Assembly (NCBI GenBank): GCA_031761405.1
Contig: JASEVX010000080.1
Coordinates: 310,001 to 374,000 of the forward strand
DNA from: Serripes groenlandicus
Taxonomy: Eukaryota; Mollusca; Bivalvia; Cardiida; Cardiidae
Length of the DNA stretch: 64,000 bases
Direction: 5' to 3'
Of the stretch, positions 43,431-54,700 are shown piece after piece. The notes beneath the pieces are model-generated. The model made no database searches, was not told the DNA's origin, and saw only the letters and a program-made list of their open reading frames with translations. Numbering within the stretch: position 1 is the first letter of the stretch; each line of letters begins with the position of its first letter. The translations under genes were made by a program, and so were the position numbers.

Positions 43431-43884
43431 TTTGACCAGATCACATGACTAAGGGAGCAACTCTATTTTAATTTACTTATTTTTTTATTTGATTTTTGTA
43501 TGTAAAAATATATGTTTAAATTAATTTCGTATTGAATTGAATGAATATATACTCGATTACATTTCATCATATTTTCTGCATTTTTTAAAAATATTAATCG
43601 TGTAATATATGAAAATGATTGATCCCAGTTTCAAGCTTTTTCGTTCGAAAAATACTTATTAAGATTAAAAAAGCCTATGAGCGATTTTAGAAGAAAAAAA
43701 TGAAAGAAATAGATTGCCATCAAATAATTAATTTATATATTTTCACATGTTGAATACATATAAGTTTGCTGACAACATGAGAGATGAAGACCGATGTAAT
43801 AACTAAACGCATGTCACCGTAAAACAGTTGATATTTACAGTAATAGAGAGAGTTTACTTATTTGATGAAGCATTGTCTCCCTCT

Positions 43885-43978
<94 letters not shown>
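43885..43978. repeat. Long CT microsatellite in divergent promoter region
   Basis: About 45 uninterrupted CT units followed by ACACGCACTTTCTCTCTCTC. It lies about 0.45 kb above the SPG11 start. Confidence 0.98.
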
Positions 43979-43981
<3 letters not shown>

Positions 43982-44061
43982 GCACTTTCTCTCTCTCTCT
44001 GACAAACGTATTGTCACCGTAAAACAGCAGATTTTTACAGTTAAAAAGTTATATTTGATGA

Positions 44062-44142
44062 AGCATTGTCTCTCACTCTCTCTCTCTATATATATATTCC
44101 TCTCTCTCTCTCGATCTGTGTGTGTGTGTGTCTCTCTCTCCC
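44062..44142. repeat. Compound CT/TA/GT microsatellite
   Basis: CTCTCTCTCTATATATATAT, then CTCTCTCTC, GTGTGTGTGTG and CTCTCTCTC. The flanking text TTGATGAAGCATTGTCTC is also present before the larger CT tract (43861), so the block is duplicated. Confidence 0.9.
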
Positions 44143-44804
44143 CCAATCAAATCAAGATTTGTTTTGAAGGTTAGCAACTTTGTGCTGTTTACTAGTTCTT
44201 CTGGTAAGTTATTCCAAGTTGAAATTGCTCTAATCCCAAATGCATTTCTTCGTCTACCTTTCAGTCTTGTTGGTGTAGTTAGGATTATTACTTACAGTAT
44301 GTGTAAATTGCTATAATTGACCTTGGTGAACACGATAAAAAAAAAATCATTTATTATCTGATGTTTACCAAACTTATTCAGTAGCTAGATATCCATGAGA
44401 GCTCAGTACCTTTCGAAAACCAGCCAGATCCGTCCATGCATGACGGGAATATGGCCTTTTAAAATTGTCAAAATTGCTATAATTGACCTTGTGAACAAGA
44501 TAAAGTCATCATTTATTATCTTATGTTTACCAAACTTATACAGTAGCTATATAATCATGAGAGCTCGGTTCCTTTCGACAACCATTAATGGCCCTTTTAA
44601 ATTGGCAAAATTGTTATAATTCACTTTGTGAACACGATAAAAACTTCATTTATTTGTCACATTTTCTTTACATTGGTAATATTGACACATTGTTGGATGA
44701 TGCAGATATTGAAAACTAGAAATTCTACCTTTACATTCGCTCAGGACTGGAGAAGGTCAACGACCTCAGTATTTTTTAAGATTTATAAATATTCAGAATG
44801 TTCC

Positions 44805-45116
44805 TTAAGTGACCCACTATCAGATTCCTTCAAGCCATGTTGATTGGTCGAAAAATATGGCCGCCAGGGGGCGAGGCTATTTTGCCTTATATGGCTTGAC
44901 TGAAAACTTAATAAAACCTTCTCCTCCGAAAATGTTTGGCCGATTTTAAAATAATTTTGTAGAAATATTCCTAGGGTGACCCTCTATCAGATTCCTACAA
45001 GCCATGTTGATTGGTCAAAAACTATGGCCGCCAGGGAGCGGGGCTTATATGGCTAAAGTGAAATAAAATAAAATCAGGTGAGCAATATAGGGCCATCATG
45101 GCCCTCTTGTTTAAAT
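44805..45116 (-). mobile_element. Family B element, short inverted copy upstream of AGGF1
   Basis: About one and a half monomers in reverse orientation, ending in the 5' palindrome AGGGCCATCATGGCCCT and CTTGTTTAAA. It ends only about 55 bp from the putative AGGF1 5'UTR acceptor and 100 bp from the ATG. Confidence 0.7.
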
Positions 45117-45215
45117 TTTTGACTTATATAAACATTTCAGGCATACTTGACCTAACTTTAAACTTTTCAGGTTTATTTTGATAAAGAAGGAAGACTTTTA
45201 AAAGTGAACGTAAGA

Positions 45216-45770
45216 ATGGCAAGCCTAGGTAAAACAGATGCAGAGCTACTTGATTTAATAAATAAAGCAAGACCAATAAGTGAAACAGATGTGACAGTAA
45301 CAGAAATGCATCCAGAGTCAAGCCCATCTTTTGAAAAGACAGATCCAGACGAAACCCTTCCAGGGGTAAAAATCGCCTCTAAGCAATATGAAAGTGAAAA
45401 TACTGTAGAACAATCCATAGCTGTTGATATGTTCAATGGAATTGCTCAACAGATTAACGAAAATGAAAATACAAATAATAATGCTTTGCGGTATTTACCT
45501 CCAGACCTAGCTCAATGTCCTGCTGAAGCATCTCACTATACTGTTGAAAATGTAATCGAAACAGAGGACAGTCTAACAGGCACTCGATCAATTTCTACTG
45601 AAAATGGTATGGAAGTGAATGAAGATGACCTAAATTCCTTGACTAAAGAACAGTTGATAGAAAAACTACGTGACAGTAGAAAAGAACTGGAATTAGTAAG
45701 AAATAAGTTGTCAAAGTCAGAAAGACAAGTCGAGAAATCAAATGACTACAATGAAGTGCTGAGAAAAATG
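45216..45770 (+). CDS. AGGF1: AGGF1 exon 1, N-terminus and coiled coil
   Basis: The start chosen is ATG at 45216 (AAGAATGG); the frame is open a little further upstream but without another ATG. A possible 5'UTR acceptor, CTTTTCAG|GTTTAT, sits at 45170. It encodes MASLGKTDAELLDLINKARP, an acidic/polar middle, then the heptad-rich LTKEQLIEKLRDSRKELELV coiled coil. Donor AAAATG|GTAAGT. Confidence 0.88.
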
Positions 45771-48700
45771 GTAAGTATTATGCTCTATCTCTGAACTGTG
45801 AATCTGAATTCTGATCTGTTAACCCTTTCCCTCATACGACAATTCTGCAGCAGACGACTTTATACATATTTTGTCAAAAAATAGAAAATCTCTTTAATTG
45901 AATGACTAAAAGTGGAAAACATTGTGGCAGAAGGAGCAATTTCTTCTTTTGTCACTATGTTTTCAAAAAGCTGTCTGCTGCAGAGGCGTCAAAAAGCGTC
46001 TTTATAAGGGAAAGGGTTAATTAAACATTTTATTTTTACACTTGCCAGCATAAACAAATGTGCAGCAGACAGCATCCAAAGAATCTGATTAAAATTATTG
46101 TAAACCAATTAACCTCTATAAATGAAAGTTTAATCTTTTAATAAATCTGAGCAATTTCACCTTTTATCACAATGCTTTGAAAAGTTGTCTGCTGCTGAGG
46201 CATCAAAAAGCATATGTATGAGGGAAAAAGTTTCATTATATTGTGAGAGATGGCTGCAAATAATCTAATGTTGGTTTCCCTAGAGCATCACATCAGTATT
46301 TTCAAAGGTCATGATGAGTCCTTTTAGACATTATTATATATAAGAACATTAAATTGTACTATCTGCTTCCTTCTGTAGTTGGAGAAATTAAGCAGCCAGC
46401 TACATACTTACAAGACAGGTACCTATAGAGAGGCAGCATCTCAGGTTGATATCAGTGATCTTTATAACTACACAACAGGTAAGTGGGATTACCTTTTACG
46501 TATCTCTTTCCAACATACAACAAATCTGCGGCAGATGACTTTGATAGGGTCGCAAAAGAATTGTCTCGATGACATGATTCTGTTGATTGTCTCAGTGACA
46601 CGATTCTTTTGAGTACAATGTAACACACAGCATACAGTTTGATTGAGTAATAACAGGGATATTGTGGGGCAAAAGACTAGTTTACTCCCCCTTATCTAGC
46701 CTCTGCATTTGGGTCCATAATCTGCTGATTATGTAGTTTCTTTGTCTCTGCGCCTTGGCAGGTTGACAAAAGTTGACAACATTTTACCGATCATTTTTCG
46801 TCGTCTGTCTGTCAATATGTCTGTTAGACTTTTCTCTTACTTACCTATAAGCAGGCAATACAATTCTGTGGACACTTGTTTTCAAAGTTCTGTGGGTTTT
46901 TTCAAAGGATTAACAAATAGTTAAAAATACCTAAACAAGCCACACTTATCATGGCATAGTTTCTCATTCCTATTGTTTCCAATTGCAGGAGAACCATGCA
47001 TGCCTGACTGGGGACAGTCAACAACCCTTGATGACACAGATCCTTTAATGTCCGGCCAATACCCTGCTAGTGTAGAACCAGATGAATCAAAGGTAATATG
47101 AATGATTTTTAACTCCAGTATTCAAAGAATAAGGAGGGCTATTATATCAACATGGTATGATTGGTGTACTTGTATAGATTAACCCTTTCACACATACAAC
47201 AAATACTAAAGCAGACAACTTTGAATACTTCTAGACTTAGATATATGGAAAAACTCCATAAATGAAGGTATACTAATTGAATAGAGTTAAAGAATATTGT
47301 AGAAGAAGGAGCAATTTATCCTTTTGCCACAATGTTTTTAGCAAGCCATCTGCTACAGATGCTTTTAAATATGTCTGCAGGTGGGAAAAGTTTTAGTGCA
47401 TGTTGTATTTACAACAAAGTTTCAATCCCCAGTCACAGCTTGTCGGTCATGGTGAAGTGCTCTTGGGCAAGGCACATTTCCTAGCCTAGGGCTGGTTTGT
47501 TTACCCATGGATTGCGAATAAGTAAGCTTTTGTCATCATATAACTGAAATAATGTTGAAAATGGCATAACACTGCAATAAAACAAAGTTGTCAACTTATA
47601 TCTTTGAAACTACAACTCCAATATTAAAGAAACTTGTCATAGTGATAAGCCTGTTTAAAAGGAGACCTTTTATAGATAAGGAGTGAGTTACTGAAAGGCC
47701 AAGGTCAATGTGGGTTATACACTTACATAAAGGCTGGTGTAAGTTTTGAGGGCAAGTTGTCGCTTTGCAATTTTAGCAAATGTTAAGATGGTTTAATGTT
47801 TCCAATAACAGTTTCTCCTATGTGTTTGTGCTTGCAGGTATCTATACCAAGAGAAGATGTGCATATCCTAAAGGCATTACAATTGCATGTTATTTTACAG
47901 AGTTATGGCCCTTTTACTTATTAAGTTATGGTGTAGGTCAATGTGCTGTTTAGGGGGTATTTATCATCTTCAGTGATAGTCCTAGTTTTAAATAATTTCG
48001 AGTAATTGCTCTTGGAATTTGACAATTTGTTTGATTTATACATTGTGCAATTTAGAATTTGGCTGGTTTGGTGAATTTGTGTCGTTTAAACACATTTTAA
48101 GATTTCTTTTTGGATTTTTACTTTTTCCATCAGATATTCCCAAAACATATGCCTTTAAGCATGTGATAGTTATTGTCAGTTAACCCTTTCCCTCATACAG
48201 ACATGTTTTGACACCTCTGCAGCAGACGACTTATAAAATTATTGCCACAAAAGTAGAAATTGCTCATAATGAGCAATTTATCCTTTTGTGACAATGTCTT
48301 TATCTTGATATAATAACAAAAGAGATTTAACATAGTTGTTCCTGTATGTTTTCAAAGTCGTCTGCTGCAGATTTTTTGTATGTGGGAAAGGGTTGATAAC
48401 ACAATACTGTTACTTGCATTCTGTTTCAGATGACAGAGGAGACATCCATGTCTATAGCAGACAGTCTAAAGATGGCCGCACAGGATGTCCTTGATAAACA
48501 GACCAAAGATACCATGCTGTTACAGGGCTATGTGTACGATGAGAATTACGGGCTCTACTACCACACAGAGTCCGGATATTATTATGACTCGGTCAGTGAT
48601 TTTGTTACCGGCGAGTACTGAGTCCTGCACTCACAACATTTATCAGGGACTCGAAATTGGAAAAGCTTTGAGTCCATGGGACTCGTGATTTTTGCAAGAC

Positions 48701-51700
48701 TGAAAAAGTCATGATATTAAAGTAAAAGGGACTCCCTATTTTCTATGGGAACTCCCTTGAGAGTCAGTTTAAGAGTGTTGGGGACTCATACTTTGAAACT
48801 TGTAAAGCTATCATTGTTTGGTAATAAAATATTTTAAACAGATAGCTAACCTATGACATTAAAGTTTTGGATTAACACCAACTGAAATAATATGTGAAAC
48901 TTTATTGAGAGAAAAGAAAGTAAACAAAACTGTAAGGTTTCAAAGTCAAAACTTGCTGGTATTAGCGGAAGGGTTAACATTTGGGCTGGCTATTATCAGA
49001 AACAATTATCCAATATGACCTGTCCATGGGAAAAGTTCCCAGCTGGAATTTCTAAACAGTGTAGGTTCAGATCACTCTGTCCAAAGCAGATTCTACACAA
49101 TTTGACATAAATTTCTAACAAGCTTACGTAAGTGTAGATTCTGAAAAGCCAACTTGTACCTTTTCCTACGGTCATGCTCAAATAATGTCACCTTATATTC
49201 CATGTCTTTTTCATATGTCAACAAGGGTATTAAATTTACTCATTCCCACATAAAGATTTATCTGCAACAAATGACTTCTGTAAACATTGTTGGAAAAAGA
49301 TAAAAAAAAAATTGATTACATTAACAATTTCAACTCTATTCAAAAGACTCATTGTGACATTATTTCCCAATCAATCTAAAATAATGTTTAACTATTTCAC
49401 TCTGTATGCCAGATGCTTCTTGAATTATTTCATGGAATATTGACAAGCAGTGTGAAGCAAGATCAGATTATGTGGATTTTGGATGTACTGTATGATCAGA
49501 AACTTAACTGGTTACAAATAGTCTATTGTTTGTTTTCATGTACGCCTAATATAACTCCTCTATCTCATTTGTCTTCCACCGATGGGCTAAGTCTATGTGG
49601 AAAAGCAGCCAGTTCCTTGGGAAGATTGTTGTGTGGAGTACTGGTGTGCGAAAACCAGGAAACGTATGAGTAGGTGAACTGGCCGCCGTGATATGACAGA
49701 GAAATTGTTAAAAACGGCGTTAAACCCCAATCAATCAATCAATCAATTAATCTATTCAAAAGATACACTCTTAATAACGCCTTTTTTATGTTTTAAAAGT
49801 GGTCACTCTGTAGGAGATGTTTGTATATAGGAAAGGGCTATAATTCATTTATCATTTATATATTTCAGGAGAAAACGTTGTATTATGATCCAAATACTGG
49901 GACGTATTATTACTATGATTACGACACAGGACAATACGCCTTCCATTCACAAGTCAGTGTTACAGAGGGAAACTCTTTTTCTGGTTATAGGGATACTACT
50001 ACACCCACCAAAAAGGTAAACTACACAATGCAAATTATATTAGCCTGCCAGTGTGGAAAGGTATAAGTTGGCATCTCTGTACACAGTGTAGGTCCAAATC
50101 ACAATGTCAAACTACTCACGTCTTATTAGAATCTACATAAGCTGAAAGAAGCTTCTAACCAGCTTATTTAACTCTTAAGTGAACAGTGTAGATCTTGGAT
50201 CAGATTGTGTGGCTACACCGACTGGTCTGGTTCTACACTGTTAATAAAAGCCAACTTGTACCTTTTCCCATGGATGATCTCGTATTACATTTTTTTTGTA
50301 TCATTATTTCCACAAATGATTCATATGCCACCTATTACAGTCTTTTCCCACATGCAACAAATCTGTAGTTGATGACCCTGAGAACATCTTAGGGGGAAAT
50401 ATCCGAAATCTGAAAGTGCAGTTTTAGAATGGTGTCAAAAAACAATGTGCGAAAAGTCAAACATGTTCATTATGAGCAAATTTAAATTTTCCCACAATGT
50501 TTTCAATAAATGTCTACTTCAAACGGATCAAAATGTGTCTGCATTTGGGAAAGGGTTAATTAATCTTTTTAGTTTCTGGAATGGATGACTAGTCCAAGCT
50601 CGAACCAAAATATTGCCAAGTCATAAATTATTCTTAAATTATTCTTAGTCTTTTAAGAGACTTACCCTATAAGTTAATTACAAATGATACATTACTCGAA
50701 GGGGGGAAAATGAAACAAAGAACTTTTTCTTTTTCTTTTTGAAGTTAGGAAAAACACAGAGTCATGCACACTCTTTGAAAGCCTGCCAAATAGCTGATGC
50801 AATCTGTGAAAACTCTTGTGAAAACTTTGAAATATGTTAGTATGAGCATATATTTGCACAGATATGGAAAATATTTATCCACCATAATAATTTTCATCTG
50901 TTATTTTGTTATGTAGAAAAGATAAACAGTGTTCAAAAGAAAAGTAATCTGTGACAAAGGCATCCACAGTTGTCGGTATCAGTTATTTCACATCATTTTT
51001 ATGTATATTCATTGCATTTCTTTTTAGGAAAAGCCAGTGAAATCAAAACAACCTAAGAAAAAAGATAATTCTCACAAACGAAAGAAAGATGCTAATGCAT
51101 CAATTCAGGTATTTTGTTGATCGTAGATGAAGTTTCCTTTTTGTTTTGCTTAATTTTGATTTTCCAGGATATATTCTAATTATCTTTGTAGAATGAGATA
51201 ACAATTTTGATATCAGTACATGTACATAATTAAAATCCAGTACTCAGTTAGAGTGTTTTTTAAAAATACAAAATTAAAATATATTTCTCCAAACACTTCT
51301 CCCTACCATCAATTAAAACTGAACGAAAGGTGCCGTTTCAAATTCTGCAATAAGCGGCTTCTGCCACACCAATGGCAGAAATACTGGTTACGTCTCCAGG
51401 AAAAAGAATTCAAATGTGATTTATATTCGCTGAAATCTTATTTCCCAGTCAATCTAAAATAATGTTAAACTATTTCATTCTGTATGTCAGATGCTTCTTG
51501 AGTTATTTCATGGAATATTGACAAGCAGTGTGAAGCAAGATCAGATTATGTAGATGTTGGATGTACTGTATGATCAGAAACTTAACTGGTTACAAATAGT
51601 CTATTGTTTGTTTTCATGTGCGCCTTATATAACCCCTCTATCTCATAAACAGCGAATATGCAGCAAACAACCATAAAAGCATCTAGAAAACAGTATTTAA

Positions 51701-54700
51701 AGTCTTTGTAAATGAATGTATAGTTTCATTAGAAATATCACCTTTTGTTTTCAAAAATCATCTGATGCAGATGCATCAAAATGCATCTGTAAGTTGGCAA
51801 AGGTTGAATTAATTATTTATTTGTGAACAAAGACATATATTTTCAAGTGTAAATTTATGTTGAAGACAGTGGTGCAGAGGTAGAGCATCGGCCTCTCGTA
51901 CCAAAGGTCCCCGTTCGAGTCCTGTGATGAGCAGGTTCTGACATCGGGATTTTTCCACAAAAACAGCACGAGTACTGGTTTAGTCTCCAGGAAGCAGACA
52001 TCGAGCGTGATTGATATAAGCTGAAAGCTTGTTTCGCAATTGATGTAAAATAAACAAGTTGAAACTAAGTGTAAATTAATTCATGATTTAAATTGAACTT
52101 GACTTATATGTTAATCATAACAACATCATTTCATTTTATTTCTCTATCTATTTTTCTAGGCATATCCAGTCCTGATGGAATGTATTTCCAACCTAGAAGA
52201 TCTGACAATTTCCCAAGAAAGCAGCACTTGGAGAAAGCAAACCCGAGGTAAAACCTTCCACTGATCTCTCAATTTGTTCATTTCAGGACTTCAAGAACAG
52301 ACGGGAAAAGAGACATGCATTAAGATTCCTTAAAGAGGAAGGAAGGAAAAAGAGGATGGAAAGAAGAAAACTTGAAAAGAGTTGTACACACAGGTATTTA
52401 GAAGGATGCAGAAGACGAAAAGAGAGAAAGACAAAGTCACATATTAGAAGTTCTTCGGCAGAGAGTATAAAATCAAGGAGTGAACTTTTTTCAGATGATG
52501 GAAGTAGAAGAAATAGAAATATAAAAAAAAAAAGAAAACTCAGTGATTATAGTAAAGAAAGATATCTTGAGAAATCAACCATTCATCACAGAAAGTCTTC
52601 CAAAAAACAAAAAACAAAGAAGAAAAAAGATAAGAAAAGTAAAAAGAAGAAGAAAGATAAGAAAAGCAAGAAGAAGCATAAAAATGATAAGGCTGATAAA
52701 GTTGAGAGCAGCAATGATGTAGACAAAGAGAAGGATGATTCAGATAAAATAACGAGGGATGGTGTTAATCAGGAAGTGTGTGATGTTTCTGACAAGGATC
52801 AAGCTGTACTTGTAAGTGAGTCAGATGAAGGAGAGGTAAAGGAAAATATTCACATGGAAATAGATTTAGTCATTACTGATCAGACAAAACCAAATAATGT
52901 AGTATCAACTTTTAGCAGTAGCACATCAAATAGAGACACTGTTAATAGTGATAACTCTGTAGACAGTCAACCTGAAATCAGAACCAAAAGCATAATAAAA
53001 AGTGAAGTCAATTCAAAGTCAAGAAAAGTACGCCATGATAGTCCTATAACAATGAACAGAGACTCAAAGTACTCCTGTGACTCATCATCGTCAAGCGAAT
53101 CAGGGGAGATAAGTGATAGTTCCCAATCAACAGATAGTTTTGTTAGTGAAAGTGAAGAATCAACAGATTCGGAGGATGAAGCTTATTTAGAACATGACTA
53201 TGACGATGATGAAGAAGAAGAATGTGTCGAAGGTATTTGTATTGAACTGGTATATTACTTCAGAAAATGGGATTACAATTGCTGATGCTTCTGCAACAGC
53301 GCACTTCTGAAACAATGTGATCAGTTTCTCACACTTAAAATTAAGATTAGTGCCTAAAAAAATGATTAAAATTGGATAGATGGTACCCTTAACCCTTTCC
53401 CTCATACGACAATTCTGCAGCAGACAACTTTGAACATATTTTGTCAAAAAATAGAAAATCTGTATAATTGAATGGATAACCTATGACTAAAAGTGGAAAA
53501 CATTGTGGCAAAAGGAGAAATTGCTCGTTTTGAGCAATTTCTTCTTTTGTCACTATGTTTTCAAAAAGCTGTCTGCTGCAGAGGCGTCAGAAAGCTTCTA
53601 TATGAGGTAAAGGGTTAATATTGCTGGTTGTTCCTCCTCCTCCAAACCTTTTTCATGGAACAGCCCTTACATGCTTATAGGTTTGAATATATGGTTTTTC
53701 AGAAGGGTTTGTCAGGAAAAATTGATTATCGCACATGCACTGTTTGTTGATTTTGCTTGATTGCAGCTCTTTTGATTATTGACATAATGGCCTTGTGTAA
53801 AACAGTAACATGTAACAACATTTCACTATAATATAGATGTACATCAATCATTATAGTAATTACATCATTCATAGTGAAGTGCCTTTCAGCAGGGTACATT
53901 TCTTAAGCTAGTATATGTACTAGTTTGTTTACCCAAGGATCATGAATAAGTATTCTGTCAGAGTGAATGTGTGACATAAGATCAATAATATTGAAAATGG
54001 CGCAAAATCCCAATAAAGCAAGCATCTGAAATTCTCTTAACTGTATTCTTGATATGATGTTGTTTAAATTGTCTACTTTAAAGACATTTGAATACATTTG
54101 TCTCTATATTTTTTAACCTTGTTTCAATGTACTACAGTATGTATTGTTTGTTTCCTTTTTAGCTCGACTATTCGAAGAATATGAGAGCTATACTACTCAC
54201 CCTGGCGTCGGCGTCCACGTCACACTTTGGTTAAGGTTTTGCATGCAAGTACTTAAATACTACATGTATTGCATTGAAACTTTCTACAACCCTACCAAAT
54301 TATCACACCTATGTAGCTTATCAAGTTAGATAACTCTATCCTGCATTTTATGCAAGTTATGGCCCTTATTTACTTAGAAATTCTGGTTAAAGTTTTGCGT
54401 GCAACTTAATTAAGAGTCCATATCTCAGTATTTACTTGATGCATTGCATTGAAACTTTATACAATCCTACCCAACTATCACACCTATGTACATTATCAAG
54501 TTAGATAACTATATCATGCATTTTATGCAAGTTATGGCCCTTTTTTTACTTAGAAATTCTGGTTAAAGTTTTGCGTGCAACTAAATTAACAGTCCATATC
54601 TCAGTATTTACTTATTATACCCCCAAAAAACAAAGTTTTGGGGGGGTATATAGGAGTCACTGTGTCGGTCGGTCGGTCGGTCGGTCGGTCGGTCGGAAGC

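Larger units (their letters stand above)
43431..45215. promoter_or_regulatory. Divergent SPG11/AGGF1 intergenic region
   Basis: About 1.8 kb separates the two start codons, which point away from each other, so both promoters must lie here unless distant 5' exons exist. The region holds a long CT microsatellite, a second CT/GT patch and an inverted family B element. I see no convincing TATA box at either start. Confidence 0.5.

Noticed and set aside
43828..44022. Open frame of Ser-Leu repeats
   Set aside because: It is the CT microsatellite read in frame.
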